The translations under genes and the position numbers were made by a program. DNA of 64,000 nt from Lentzea fradiae (GTDB lineage: Bacteria; Actinomycetota; Actinomycetes; Mycobacteriales; Pseudonocardiaceae). This document shows, piece after piece, positions 33,126 to 41,451 of this stretch. Location: positions 62,001-126,000 of the forward strand of contig NZ_FNCC01000002.1 in assembly GCF_900100955.1 (NCBI RefSeq). Reading direction: 5' to 3'. The notes under the pieces were generated by a model. That model saw only the letters and a program-made list of their open reading frames with translations, ran no database searches and had not been told where the DNA came from. Numbering within the stretch: the first letter of the stretch is position 1; the number at the start of each line of letters is the position of its first letter.

Positions 33126-34145
33126 TCACGCGATGCACGGCACCGCGAGCTGCTCGGAGAAGAACCTCTCCAGCGGCTTGCGGTGCATCCGTCGTTCGAC
33201 CGCGATCAGCTCGTTGTACCGGTAGTGCCGCACCTGCGAGCTCGTGACGACGAACCCGTTGCGCTGCGTCATCGGCATCTCGTCGTAGAGCAACGCGTAC
33301 TGGCCCTGCGGCACGACGACGTCCGCCAGCCCGTCCGGGATCTCCCTCGCCCGCACCGAGATCGTGGTCGCCAGCGAGTCCGGCCGGTTGCGCAGCCGCC
33401 GATGCGGCCACGGCACGCCGTGGTTCTCCGCCTCCAGCGTCCGGTGCAACGCCCTGGCCGAGTGCCGGATCGCCCGGATGGAGTCACCGGTGATCACGTG
33501 CGCGTCCGGGTGGTCGAGCGAGGTGTCCCTGCGGAAACCGGTGCACGCGATGACCGCGTCGTAACACAGCTCGCCGCTGCCGTCGATCGTCGCGATGAAT
33601 TCATCACCGTTCTTGACGATCCGTTGCACCGAACGTCCCACAGTGTGAGTCACCCGCGCGGTGGCCGAGATGTTGTCCGCCGTCTCAAATGCGCTGCGAC
33701 CCCGCCCGATGATTAGCACGCGTTTGCCCGAGTACTCCGTCGGATCGGTGCTCGCGGTCGCATACGTCTCCGCGTGCTCGATACCCGGAAGACTCGGCAG
33801 GTGCGGCCGCTGCCCGGTCGCGATGATCACGTGCCGGGCCCCGTACCGGCTCACGTCGGTGACCGCCGTGTCGTAGCGGATGTTCAGCGGCCGCGCGAAG
33901 TCCTCCAGGTATCGCACCAGGTCATCGGCGTTGGGGAAGGACCGTTTGCTGTACCGGGAGAACGGTGCTCCCTCGAACAGCCAGTTGTCGTCCGTCGACA
34001 GGACCCGGTGCCGGGGGAACGTCCGGAAGAAGCTCGCAGGCCCCGGACTCCTCTCCAGGACCACGTAGTCCCGCTCAGCCAGATGAAGGAACCGCGCCAT
34101 CTGCAGACCCGCGGGGCCCGCACCGATCACCAGATATTCCACCAC
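33126..34145 (-). CDS. FAD-dependent oxidoreductase (flavin monooxygenase-like)
   Basis: This is a 339-residue flavoprotein. The FAD-binding motif is VIGAGPAGLQMA near the N-terminus, followed by VVLERSPGPASFFR. A second Rossmann motif IIGRGRSAFETA binds NADPH, and the ATG-type segment HVIIATGQRP is present. The C-terminal part (SQVRHYRYNELIAVERRM) is unfamiliar. I chose the GTG at 34145, preceded by GGGAGG at 6 bases, over the longer frame to 34214. It resembles FMO-type enzymes, some of which make N- or S-oxygenated products. It is divergent from the pentapeptide-like gene. Confidence 0.85.
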   Translation of the reverse strand: MVEYLVIGAGPAGLQMARFLHLAERDYVVLERSPGPASFFRTFPRHRVLSTDDNWLFEGAPFSRYSKRSFPNADDLVRYLEDFARPLNIRYDTAVTDVSRYGARHVIIATGQRPHLPSLPGIEHAETYATASTDPTEYSGKRVLIIGRGRSAFETADNISATARVTHTVGRSVQRIVKNGDEFIATIDGSGELCYDAVIACTGFRRDTSLDHPDAHVITGDSIRAIRHSARALHRTLEAENHGVPWPHRRLRNRPDSLATTISVRAREIPDGLADVVVPQGQYALLYDEMPMTQRNGFVVTSSQVRHYRYNELIAVERRMHRKPLERFFSEQLAVPCIA

Positions 34146-34214
34146 TTCGCACCTCCCGGCCTCCTCTACGCCGAACACGACGCAAAAGTTCAGGCGGACG
34201 GCTACGTTCAGCAT

Positions 34215-35126
34215 GTGGATTCAGGGCGCCTCCGGTCAATCAGAAGACACATTTTCCTAATGGTTTCGACAGGATTGGCGGTCTTCGCCGCGGCGGCGGC
34301 GCTCCTGTGGACCGCGCTCGGCTTCCCCGCCGCCCCCACGCCGAGGCTCGACATCGTCAAGGTCGCCCTGACCGTCGTCGCCGGCATGGGCGGCGTCGTC
34401 GCACTGGTCGTCGCCTACCGCAAGCAACGCGTCACCGAGTCCGCGGAAACCCGCGAACGCGTCAAGCTGCTCAACGACCGCTTCGGCGCCGCCTGCACCC
34501 AGATGGGCCACGACACCCCGACCGTCCGCCTCGCGGGCGTCTACGCTCTCGCCTCCCTCGCCGACGAGTGGCCTGACCAGCGCCAGGTCTGCATCGACGT
34601 GCTCTGCTCGTACCTGCGCGTCCCCCACGAACCGGACCTCGACTCGCCGTGGAGCCACGACGCGGAGACCGAGGTGCGCCTGTCGATCACCAGAATCCTG
34701 TCCCGGCACCTGCGCCCCGGCGCACCCGTCAACTGGCAGGGCCACGACTTCGACCTCGTGCGAGCGGTGCTCAGGGCAGCCGACTTCGCGGGCATCCACG
34801 TGCCGTCCGGGAAGTTCCACCTCAGCCTGGCGCGGTTCCCCGGCGGCTGGGTCTCGTTCGACGGCATGGTGGTCGACGGCGGCGAGGTGTGGTTCGGCGG
34901 CGCGACCTTCGAAGGCGCGCGGGTGACGTTCGACGGGGCGGAGTTCCGCTCGGGGGTGGTGCGGTTCGAGGGGGCGGACTTCGCGGGCGGGGAGGTGTCG
35001 TTCCGCAGGGCGCGGTTCCTGGGCGGGGAGGTGGACCTGTCGGAGGTGGTCGGTGCCGTGCTGCCGCTGTTCGACGAGGGCGAGAAGCCGGGCCTGAAGC
35101 TGCCGGTCAGTCCTTCCACGGGCTGA
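34215..35126 (+). CDS. membrane protein with pentapeptide-like repeats
   Basis: This is a protein of about 303 residues. Two N-terminal membrane helices (STGLAVFAAAAALLWTALGF and VALTVVAGMGGVVALVVAY) precede a cytosolic helical region (LLNDRFGAACTQMGHD, VRLAGVYALASLADEW, a HEAT-like repeat). The C-terminal region has Phe-centred pentapeptide-like repeats (ATFEGARVTFDGAEFRSG, VRFEGADFAGGEVSF). The GTG at 34215 is 8 bases after a TACGTT -10-like box, consistent with a leaderless message; the ATG at 34260 is the alternative. This architecture is common in actinobacteria without known function. Its end overlaps the PIN gene by 20 bases. Confidence 0.78.
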   Translation: MDSGRLRSIRRHIFLMVSTGLAVFAAAAALLWTALGFPAAPTPRLDIVKVALTVVAGMGGVVALVVAYRKQRVTESAETRERVKLLNDRFGAACTQMGHDTPTVRLAGVYALASLADEWPDQRQVCIDVLCSYLRVPHEPDLDSPWSHDAETEVRLSITRILSRHLRPGAPVNWQGHDFDLVRAVLRAADFAGIHVPSGKFHLSLARFPGGWVSFDGMVVDGGEVWFGGATFEGARVTFDGAEFRSGVVRFEGADFAGGEVSFRRARFLGGEVDLSEVVGAVLPLFDEGEKPGLKLPVSPSTG

Positions 35127-35673
35127 GCTCGCGCCGACAGGCTTCCGCGAACCCGGCGCAGCCGTGGCCTTCCGTGCTCAGCACGTCGAGGAGGTCTTCG
35201 ACCGACCGCGGGGAACGTCGATAGCGGGAGACCTGACGACGCAACGCCGAGTTGACCGCGCTGGGGAAGAGCTCGAACTGGTCCTGCAGGAAGTCGTCTT
35301 GGTGGACGGCGACGATGTCGTACCGCTTGAGTGCGGCGGCCGGGAAGTCCTTTAGGTTCTCGGTGACCAGCACCTCGGCCCCGCCTCGGACGGCCGCGGC
35401 CAGCACGTGCCGGTCCTTCGGGTGGTTCTCCATCGAGTCGATCAGGTGCTCGTAGCCCACGACCTGCGCATCGGGGAAGTGGCGGCTCATCTGATCGATC
35501 CGGTGAGCCGCCTGCTCCGCCGTCGCACCGCGCTTGCGCAGGTTGCGGTCGAGTTCGTCGAGCACGTGCTTCGACCAAAGAGGCCGGTAGGTCTGGCACT
35601 CGGCGATGCTGAGAAGCGTGTCGCACAGATACGGCTTGAGCAGGACACAGGTGTCCAGGAAAACGGGGAACAA
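35107..35673 (-). CDS. PIN domain ribonuclease (toxin of a TA pair)
   Basis: This is a 188-residue PIN protein. The first metal Asp is in VFLDTCVLL, a conserved Glu is in VLDELDRNL, and the last acidic cluster is in DRHVLAAAVRGGAEVLVTENLKDFP (key residues Asp-Arg-His and Asn-Leu-Lys-Asp). It probably cleaves RNA. It uses a TTG start with AGG 6 bases upstream, only 4 bases after the antitoxin stop, the usual antitoxin-first order. Confidence 0.85.
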   Translation of the reverse strand: MFPVFLDTCVLLKPYLCDTLLSIAECQTYRPLWSKHVLDELDRNLRKRGATAEQAAHRIDQMSRHFPDAQVVGYEHLIDSMENHPKDRHVLAAAVRGGAEVLVTENLKDFPAAALKRYDIVAVHQDDFLQDQFELFPSAVNSALRRQVSRYRRSPRSVEDLLDVLSTEGHGCAGFAEACRRELSPWKD

Positions 35674-35676
35674 AGA

Positions 35677-36165
35677 TCACCTGTGCTCGTCGTGCGGCAG
35701 CCGTTCGAACGGCGTGTCCGCGGGCAGGTCGTAAAGCCCGTCGTCCTCGCCGTCCCGGACCATCTCGTCCAAGCCGGCCGCACGTCCCCGGCGGGCCCGT
35801 TCCCGGTACGCGAGGAGGTCGGCGAGACGAACCCGGCGGTGGCGGTTCGGCTGCTCGTAGGGGATCTCGTTCGCCTCGAGCAGGCGCACCAGGGTCGGGC
35901 GCGAGACGCCGAGCAGATGCGCTGCCTCGCTCGTGGTCAGCACGGTGTGCTGGGGAGCCACGGTGATCGCCAGCCCCTGCGACATGGCGTCCACCACGCT
36001 GCGCAGCACGTCGAACACCTCAGCGGGCAGGTCCAGCCGGGTGCCGTCCGGAGCGAGCAGGGCGGCGTTCCCGTCACCGGGACGAGCCAGTGCTCTCACC
36101 CACGGGGACAAGCTCTCCGGGTGGGCGGGTGGCAGCAGCGTGCGCTCTCCCATGGTCGCTGTCAT
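35677..36165 (-). CDS. HTH (excisionase-type) antitoxin of the PIN toxin
   Basis: This is a 162-residue protein. A winged HTH of the excisionase/MerR-like HTH_17 type is in the middle (LTTSEAAHLLGVSRPTLVRLLEA, then RHRRVRLADLLAYRERAR). The C-terminal acidic tail (RDGEDDGLYDLPADTP) would neutralise the toxin. The start is the ATG at 36165; an ATG at 36153 is also possible. It is probably autoregulatory through the AACGAA repeats upstream. Confidence 0.82.
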   Translation of the reverse strand: MTATMGERTLLPPAHPESLSPWVRALARPGDGNAALLAPDGTRLDLPAEVFDVLRSVVDAMSQGLAITVAPQHTVLTTSEAAHLLGVSRPTLVRLLEANEIPYEQPNRHRRVRLADLLAYRERARRGRAAGLDEMVRDGEDDGLYDLPADTPFERLPHDEHR

Positions 36166-36180
36166 AGCTCAAGGGTAGCC

Positions 36181-36200
36181 CGAAACGAACAAAACGAAAG
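36181..36200. promoter_or_regulatory. direct repeats upstream of the TA pair
   Basis: The 20 bases CGAAACGAAC-AAAACGAAAG contain two 10-base near-repeats and are unusually A-rich for this window. They lie 16 bases upstream of the antitoxin start and are a candidate operator for its HTH domain. Confidence 0.35.
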
Positions 36201-36247
36201 CAAGATCATCCACATGATGGACACCGGAATGGACGCCCCGTTCCACG

Positions 36248-38083
36248 GTGTTGGATACCGTCGTGACGACTGCCAAGCGCCGTGCCCGCGTTCGCGCCCC
36301 TGAGCTGGTAGGACGCGGCTGGCTGAACACCGGTGACGAGCAGGTCGCCCTGAGAGACCTGCGCGGCAAGATCGTGCTGCTCGACTTCTGGACGTTCTGC
36401 TGCATCAACTGCCTGCACGTCCTCGACGAGCTGCGCCCGCTGGAGAAGGAGTTCGAGGACGTCCTGGTCACGATCGGCGTGCATTCGCCGAAGTTCGTGC
36501 ACGAGGCCGACCCGGACGCCCTCAAGGCCGCCGTCGAGCGCTACGAGGTGCACCACCCGGTGCTGGACGACCCCGAGCTGACGACGTGGCAGAACTACGC
36601 CGTCAAGGCGTGGCCGACGCTCGTGCTGGTCGACCCCGAGGGGTACGTCGTGCACGTCGCCGCTGGTGAGGGGCACGTGGAGGCGCTCAGGACGGTCATC
36701 GGCGAGCTGGTCGCGGAGCACGAGGAGAAGGGCACGTTGCACCGGGGGTCCGGGCCGTACGTCGCGCCCGCTCCGGAGAGCACCACGTTGCGGTTCCCGG
36801 CGAAGGCGGTCGTGACGCCGGCGGGCACGATCCTGGTCAGCGACTCGGCTCACCACAGCATCGTCGAGCTGGAGGCGGACGGTGAGACGTTGATCCGCCG
36901 CATCGGCACCGGGGAGCGGGGCCGGGCGGACGGTCTTCACCCCACCTTCTCCGAGCCGGCCGGGCTCACGCTCGTTCCCAACACGCACGGGTACGACGTG
37001 GTCGTCGCGGACACGGTCAACCACCTCCTCCGGGGCATCGACCTCGCCACCGGTGAGGTCACGACGCTGGCCGGCACGGGTGAGCAGTGGCGCGACGGCG
37101 AGACGGACGGGCCCGCGGACAAGATCGACCTCACCAGCCCGTGGGACGTCGCCTGGTGGAACGGCGGGGTCGCGATCGCGATGGCCGGCAACCACACGCT
37201 GGGCTTCTTCGACCCCGTCTCGAACACCGTCAGCCGGCTCGCGGGCACGACGGTCGAGGGCATCAACGACGGGCCGGCGGCCGAGGCGTTCTTCGCGCAG
37301 ACGTCCGGGCTCGCGGCGGACGGTGACCGGTTGTGGATGGTCGACTCCGAGACCAGCGCGTTGCGCTACCTGGAGAACGGCGAGGTCACGACCGTTGTCG
37401 GCAAGGGGCTGTTCGCGTTCGGGCACAAGGACGGTGACGCGGACGAGGCGCTGTTGCAGCACCCGTTGGGCGTCACGGTGCTCGCGGACCACTCGGTGGC
37501 CATCAGCGACACCTACAACAACGCGGTCCGGCGCTACGACCCCGAGACGAACGCGCTGACGACGATCGCCACGGACGTCGCGGAGCCGTCGGACGCGCTG
37601 GTCGTGGGGGACGAGCTGCTCGTGGTCGCCTCGGCCGCCCACCGGCTCGAACGCTTCTCGGCGGCGGCCACGCGGGTCAACGGCGAGGCGCACCAGGTCA
37701 AGCGGCCGTCCACGGACATCGCGCCGGGGGAGTTCGAGCTCGCGGTGGTCTTCACGCCGCCGACCGGCACGAAGCTCGACGACCGGTACGGGCCGTCCAC
37801 GCGGCTGGAGATCACCAGTTCGCCGCCCGAGCTGATCCTGGAGGGCGCGGGGGTCACGACCGAACTGGTACGGGCGTTGCGGATCAACGATTCTGTCACG
37901 AACGGCGTGCTGCACGTCGTAGCGCAGGCCGCCAGTTGCAGTGACGATCCTGCCGACGAACACCCGGTGTGCCGTCTGACCAGGCAGGACTGGGGCGTAC
38001 CCGTTCGAGTGGTTGCCGATGCACCTTCTCGACTTCCGCTGCTCATGGGCGGTATGGACGAGGCTGCTCCGAGCGGCACGTAG
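36248..38083 (+). CDS. thioredoxin-like protein with NHL repeats (NHLRC2-like)
   Basis: This is a 611-residue protein. The N-terminal 150 residues form a thioredoxin-like domain with the redox motif C52-I-N-C55 in DFWTFCCINC. A six-bladed NHL beta-propeller follows (about residues 170-440; for example ADTVNHLLRGIDLATGEV, ISDTYNNAVRRYDPETN). A beta-sandwich end domain completes the protein. There is no signal peptide, so it is probably cytosolic, like the NHLRC2 family whose function is poorly known. The start is GTG 36248, with GTG 36263 as alternative. Confidence 0.88.
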   Translation: MLDTVVTTAKRRARVRAPELVGRGWLNTGDEQVALRDLRGKIVLLDFWTFCCINCLHVLDELRPLEKEFEDVLVTIGVHSPKFVHEADPDALKAAVERYEVHHPVLDDPELTTWQNYAVKAWPTLVLVDPEGYVVHVAAGEGHVEALRTVIGELVAEHEEKGTLHRGSGPYVAPAPESTTLRFPAKAVVTPAGTILVSDSAHHSIVELEADGETLIRRIGTGERGRADGLHPTFSEPAGLTLVPNTHGYDVVVADTVNHLLRGIDLATGEVTTLAGTGEQWRDGETDGPADKIDLTSPWDVAWWNGGVAIAMAGNHTLGFFDPVSNTVSRLAGTTVEGINDGPAAEAFFAQTSGLAADGDRLWMVDSETSALRYLENGEVTTVVGKGLFAFGHKDGDADEALLQHPLGVTVLADHSVAISDTYNNAVRRYDPETNALTTIATDVAEPSDALVVGDELLVVASAAHRLERFSAAATRVNGEAHQVKRPSTDIAPGEFELAVVFTPPTGTKLDDRYGPSTRLEITSSPPELILEGAGVTTELVRALRINDSVTNGVLHVVAQAASCSDDPADEHPVCRLTRQDWGVPVRVVADAPSRLPLLMGGMDEAAPSGT

Positions 38084-38092
38084 ACTCTGCTG

Positions 38093-38413
38093 GTGCCTGA
38101 TGTCAAGCTCGAGATCCAGATGCTGTTCGACCGCGTCATGGTGCGCATCTCGCCGGAGGACGGCGAGCGGCGGTCCAGCGGTGGCATCGTGATCCCCGCG
38201 ACTGCCACCATGGCGAAGCGGTTGGCGTGGGGCGAGGTGTTCGGAGTCGGTACCAGCGTGCGGCACGTCAAGGTCGGCGACCGGGTGATGTTCAACCCGG
38301 AGGACCAGCTCGAGATCGAGGTGCAGGGCACCACGTACCTCGTGATGCGAGAGCGCGACCTGCACGCGGTCGCGACCGAGCTCACCGAGCACGGTACTGG
38401 GCTGTACCTATGA
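38093..38413 (+). CDS. GroES-family co-chaperonin paralogue
   Basis: This is a 106-residue Cpn10-fold protein (FDRVMVRISPEDGERRSSGGIVIPATA, key residues GGIVIPA; VGDRVMFNPED). It differs from canonical GroES in lacking a classical mobile-loop sequence (RRSSGGIVI is close) and in its C-terminus, and no groEL is adjacent. The GTG lies 7 bases after a TAGACT -10-like box, so the message is probably leaderless. A role other than GroEL capping is possible. Confidence 0.85.
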   Translation: MPDVKLEIQMLFDRVMVRISPEDGERRSSGGIVIPATATMAKRLAWGEVFGVGTSVRHVKVGDRVMFNPEDQLEIEVQGTTYLVMRERDLHAVATELTEHGTGLYL

Positions 38414-38491
38414 GAGGCCGGGTCGTCATCCGCGCCTGATAGCTGCGACCACACATGCCGCCTCAGTAGAGACAGGGCAACGGGGAGAGCT

Positions 38492-40483
38492 GTGCCGTAC
38501 GACGCTGACAAGACGAGATCGATGCCGCCGGTGGGTCCTGGCGGCACGGCTTCCGAGCAGACCGCCAAGATCAACCCGGTCCAGGCGGACGCCGCCGCGG
38601 CCGCGTGGCCGTCCGAGGAGCCGGACGCCGCCGAGCCGACCGTGCAGACCGCGGTGCCCAACGTCGGCTTCCCGGCCGGCGAGGACGCCACCGAGTACAT
38701 GCGGCCGGTCGCTCCCCCGCAGCCCCGGCCGGAGGACTCCGGCGTCTACGGGCCCGTGATGATCGAGCCCGGCCAGGACGAGGCGGGGCCGAAGGTCTCC
38801 AGGAAGAAGGCGCTGATCGTGGCCGCGGCCGTGGTCGGTGCGTTCGGCCTGCTCTACGGCCTCGACATCCTGGTGTCGAGCGGCAACGTCCCGCGCGGTG
38901 TGACGGTGGCGGGCGTCGACGTCGGCGGCATGGGCCACGACGAGGCCGAGAAGAAGCTGCGCGACGAGATCGGCCCGCGGCTGAGCAAGCCGGTGGCGCT
39001 GCAGGCGGGCGACGTCAAGGCGGAGCTCGACCCGAAGGCGGCGGGCCTGGAGCTCGACTGGACCCGCACGATCGACCGTGCGGGCAGCCAGCCGCTCAGC
39101 CCGATCACCCGCGTCACCTCGTTCTTCACGAGCCGTGAGGTCGGTGTCGCGACGAAGGCCGACGACGAGAAGGTCTCCGGCGCGCTGGAGGCCCTGCGGC
39201 CCCAGCTCGACCACGACCCGATCGAGGGCAGCATCAAGTTCGAGGGCGCCACCCCCGTCGCCGTCGAGCCGCACGCGGGCCAGAAGCTCAAGACCGAGGA
39301 CGCCGTCGGTGTCGTCGTGTCGAACTGGGCGTCCGGTGACCCGGTCGAGATCCCGATGGACTTCACCCCGGTCAAGACCACCAAGGAGGGCGTCGAGAAG
39401 GCGCTCGACGAGGTCGTGAAGACCGCGGTCTCCGGTCCCGTCGTGATCAAGGGCGAGGGCAAGGACGCGACGCTCTCCCCCGAGCAGATCGGCGCCACGC
39501 TGGCGTTCGCGCCCGGTGAGGGCGGCGCCCTGGACGTCTCGGTGAACAAGGACAAGCTCGCCGAGGTGACGACGCCGCAGCTCAAGGACACGATCAAGGA
39601 GGGCAAGGACGCCGAGATCGTGTTCGAGGGCGGCAGGCCGGCGGTCAAGCCGTCGGTCGACGGCCTCGACGTCGACTGGGAGAAGAACCTCCAGCCGTAC
39701 TTCGACACGCTGAAGAAGTCCGACGGCCGCGAGGTCAAGTTCGAGTACAAGCACACGCCCGCGAAGGTCACCACCGAGCAGGCGAACGCGATGGGCATCA
39801 AGGAGGTCATCGGCGAGTTCCAGACCGGTGGCTTCGCCGCGGACTCGGGCGTCAACATCCGCGTCGTCGCGGAGAAGGTCAACGGCGCGATCGTGAAGCC
39901 GAAGGAGACCTTCAGCCTCAACAAGTACACGGGTCCGCGCGGTCTCGCGCAGGGCTACGTCGAGGCGGGCATCATCGAGAACGGCATCCCCGGCCGCGCG
40001 GTCGGCGGCGGCATCTCGCAGTTCGCGACCACCCTCTACAACGCGTACTACTACGCGGGCATGAAGGATGCGGGCCACAAGGAGCACAGCTACTGGATCA
40101 CGCGGTACCCGAAGGGCCGCGAGGCCACCGTGTTCATGGACAACGCGGGCAACAGCCTGATCGACATCGCGTTCACGAACCCGGACGACACGGGTGTCGC
40201 CATCCAGACGATCTGGACGCCGTCCTCCCTCAAGATCGTGCTCTGGGGCACCAAGAACTACGACGTCACGGGCTCCACGAGCGGTGACTTCAACCCGACC
40301 CAGCCGCAGGAGAAGAAGGTCAACAAGCCCGGTTGCTCGCCGAGCAACGGCGCACCCGGCTTCTCCGTGACGGACACCCGCACGATCACGGACCGCCGTA
40401 CCGGCCAGACGCGCTCCGAGTCGCGCACGGTCAGGTACGACCCGCAGTTCAAGATCATCTGTGAGCCGCCGCCCGGCGGCTGA
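38492..40483 (+). CDS. VanW family cell-wall protein
   Basis: This is a 663-residue envelope protein. A Pro/Ala/Glu-rich cytoplasmic tail (about 1-108) is followed by one membrane helix ([21 protein letters not shown]). Extracytoplasmic repeats resemble the PG_binding_4 domain ([18 protein letters not shown] and later related blocks). The VanW domain (about 445-570) has [20 protein letters not shown] and [19 protein letters not shown]. The C-terminal tail is Pro/Cys-containing. VanW proteins are peptidoglycan-linked; their enzymatic role is unproven. The GTG start has GGGGAGAG upstream. Confidence 0.9.
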   Translation: MPYDADKTRSMPPVGPGGTASEQTAKINPVQADAAAAAWPSEEPDAAEPTVQTAVPNVGFPAGEDATEYMRPVAPPQPRPEDSGVYGPVMIEPGQDEAGPKVSRKKALIVAAAVVGAFGLLYGLDILVSSGNVPRGVTVAGVDVGGMGHDEAEKKLRDEIGPRLSKPVALQAGDVKAELDPKAAGLELDWTRTIDRAGSQPLSPITRVTSFFTSREVGVATKADDEKVSGALEALRPQLDHDPIEGSIKFEGATPVAVEPHAGQKLKTEDAVGVVVSNWASGDPVEIPMDFTPVKTTKEGVEKALDEVVKTAVSGPVVIKGEGKDATLSPEQIGATLAFAPGEGGALDVSVNKDKLAEVTTPQLKDTIKEGKDAEIVFEGGRPAVKPSVDGLDVDWEKNLQPYFDTLKKSDGREVKFEYKHTPAKVTTEQANAMGIKEVIGEFQTGGFAADSGVNIRVVAEKVNGAIVKPKETFSLNKYTGPRGLAQGYVEAGIIENGIPGRAVGGGISQFATTLYNAYYYAGMKDAGHKEHSYWITRYPKGREATVFMDNAGNSLIDIAFTNPDDTGVAIQTIWTPSSLKIVLWGTKNYDVTGSTSGDFNPTQPQEKKVNKPGCSPSNGAPGFSVTDTRTITDRRTGQTRSESRTVRYDPQFKIICEPPPGG

Positions 40484-40499
40484 GTGCCTGGTTTCCACG

Positions 40500-40535
40500 G
40501 TGGCCACGCGCGGGTATTCACCCGTTCGTGGCCAC
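40500..40535 (+). promoter_or_regulatory. long hairpin covering the DUF1206 start codon
   Basis: GTGGCCACG (40500-40508) pairs perfectly with CGTGGCCAC (40527-40535), and an inner CGGGT/ACCCG stem (40511-40515 with 40520-40524) extends it. The GTG start codon of the next gene (40528-40530) lies inside the 3' arm. It could terminate the vanW transcript or hold the next start codon closed. Confidence 0.5.
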
Positions 40536-41322
40536 TGTTGCGCATGAGGCGAGAAGACACCCCGTCGTCCAGACGCTGGGCAGGGTGGGGATGGTCGTGT
40601 ACGGAGCTGTCCACGTGCTCATCGCATGGTTGGCGCTCCAGGTCGCGTTCGGCGGTGACGCCAAACGGACGGACTCGAAGGGCGCGCTGACCGAGCTGGC
40701 GGACGGCGGTGCCTGGCTGCTGTGGACCGTGGCGATCGGGCTCGTCGCCTTCGCCGTGTGGCAGCTGATCCTGGCCTTCGTCGGCTACACCTACATCGGT
40801 GAGAAGCGGAAACGCCTGTCGAAGCGGGTCGGCTCGGCCGCACGTGCCGTGACGGCGTCCGGTATCGCGTTCGGTGCGTTCAAGTACGCCACCAGCGGTA
40901 GCAGCGGCAGTGAGTCCGACCAGCAGCAGAAGGAGCTGACGGCCCAGGTGCTCGCGTGGCCGGGCGGCCAGTGGATCGTCGGCGCCGTCGCGATCGGCGT
41001 GCTCGTCATCGCGGGCGTCATCGCCTACAAGGGCGTCAAGAAGTCCTTCGAGAAGGACCTCGACATGAGCCGCGCGCCGTCGTGGGTCGAGCCCGTTGGC
41101 CGGGTCGGCTGGATCGGCAAGGGTGTCGCGTACGGCGTGATCGGCGTCCTCGTCGGGCTGGCGGCGCTCAACGCCGACCCGGAGCAGGCCGGTGGCATGG
41201 ACAAGGCGCTGCACACGCTCGCGGAGCAGCCCTACGGCATGTTCCTGCTGTCCGCCGTGGCGGTCGGCATCGCGGCGTTCGGCGTCTACTGCTTCGTGGC
41301 GGCCCGCGCCCTGAAGGAGTGA
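40528..41322 (+). CDS. DUF1206 membrane protein
   Basis: This is a 264-residue integral membrane protein with six helices in three DUF1206 pairs. The repeats begin LGRVGMVVYGAVHVLIAWLALQ, AVTASGIAFGAFKYAT and VGRVGWIGKGVAYGVIGVLVGL. A charged loop with SGSESDQQQKEL lies between the second and third repeats. The family's function is unknown. It follows the VanW gene after 44 bases. Confidence 0.88.
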   Translation: MATVAHEARRHPVVQTLGRVGMVVYGAVHVLIAWLALQVAFGGDAKRTDSKGALTELADGGAWLLWTVAIGLVAFAVWQLILAFVGYTYIGEKRKRLSKRVGSAARAVTASGIAFGAFKYATSGSSGSESDQQQKELTAQVLAWPGGQWIVGAVAIGVLVIAGVIAYKGVKKSFEKDLDMSRAPSWVEPVGRVGWIGKGVAYGVIGVLVGLAALNADPEQAGGMDKALHTLAEQPYGMFLLSAVAVGIAAFGVYCFVAARALKE

Positions 41323-41370
41323 CAGGAAAACGCTGTGCGTGCCACGTCGCTTCTGCGCTAGCGTGGCGGT

Positions 41371-41412
41371 GTGGTGAGTCCGGAGGCGAACAGGTTCGGG
41401 GCTGCGGTTTGA
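41371..41412 (+). CDS. leader peptide of the chloramphenicol-type exporter
   Basis: A 13-codon open frame, MVSPEANRFGAAV then TGA, starts with GTG 7 bases after a TAGCGT -10-like box (41359-41364) and ends 39 bases before the exporter start. Codons 4-7 form the 5' arm of a 12-bp stem whose 3' arm covers the exporter's GGAG ribosome site. The design is that of an antibiotic-responsive leader: a ribosome stalled on the leader would open the stem. Inducible chloramphenicol exporters of this family (such as Rhodococcus cmr) are known to use leader-peptide attenuation. Confidence 0.65.
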   Translation: MVSPEANRFGAAV

Positions 41413-41451
41413 CCGTCAGCCCCTGACACCTTTCGCCTCCGGAGTCTTTCT
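41379..41451 (+). promoter_or_regulatory. translational/transcriptional attenuator of the exporter gene
   Basis: The outer stem is TCCGGAGGCGAA (41379-41390) with TTCGCCTCCGGA (41432-41443), 12 bp and perfect. The inner stem is GGGGCTG (41398-41404) with CAGCCCC (41417-41423), enclosing the leader stop codon. The 3' outer arm runs into GGAG (41441-41444), the ribosome site, 7 bases before the GTG at 41452. It is followed by TCTTTCT, so partial termination is also possible. Confidence 0.7.

Noticed and set aside
38426-40507. Long minus-strand open frame antisense to the VanW gene
   Set aside because: Low-complexity Leu/Arg/Asp translation; VanW and repeat domains on the plus strand are clear.
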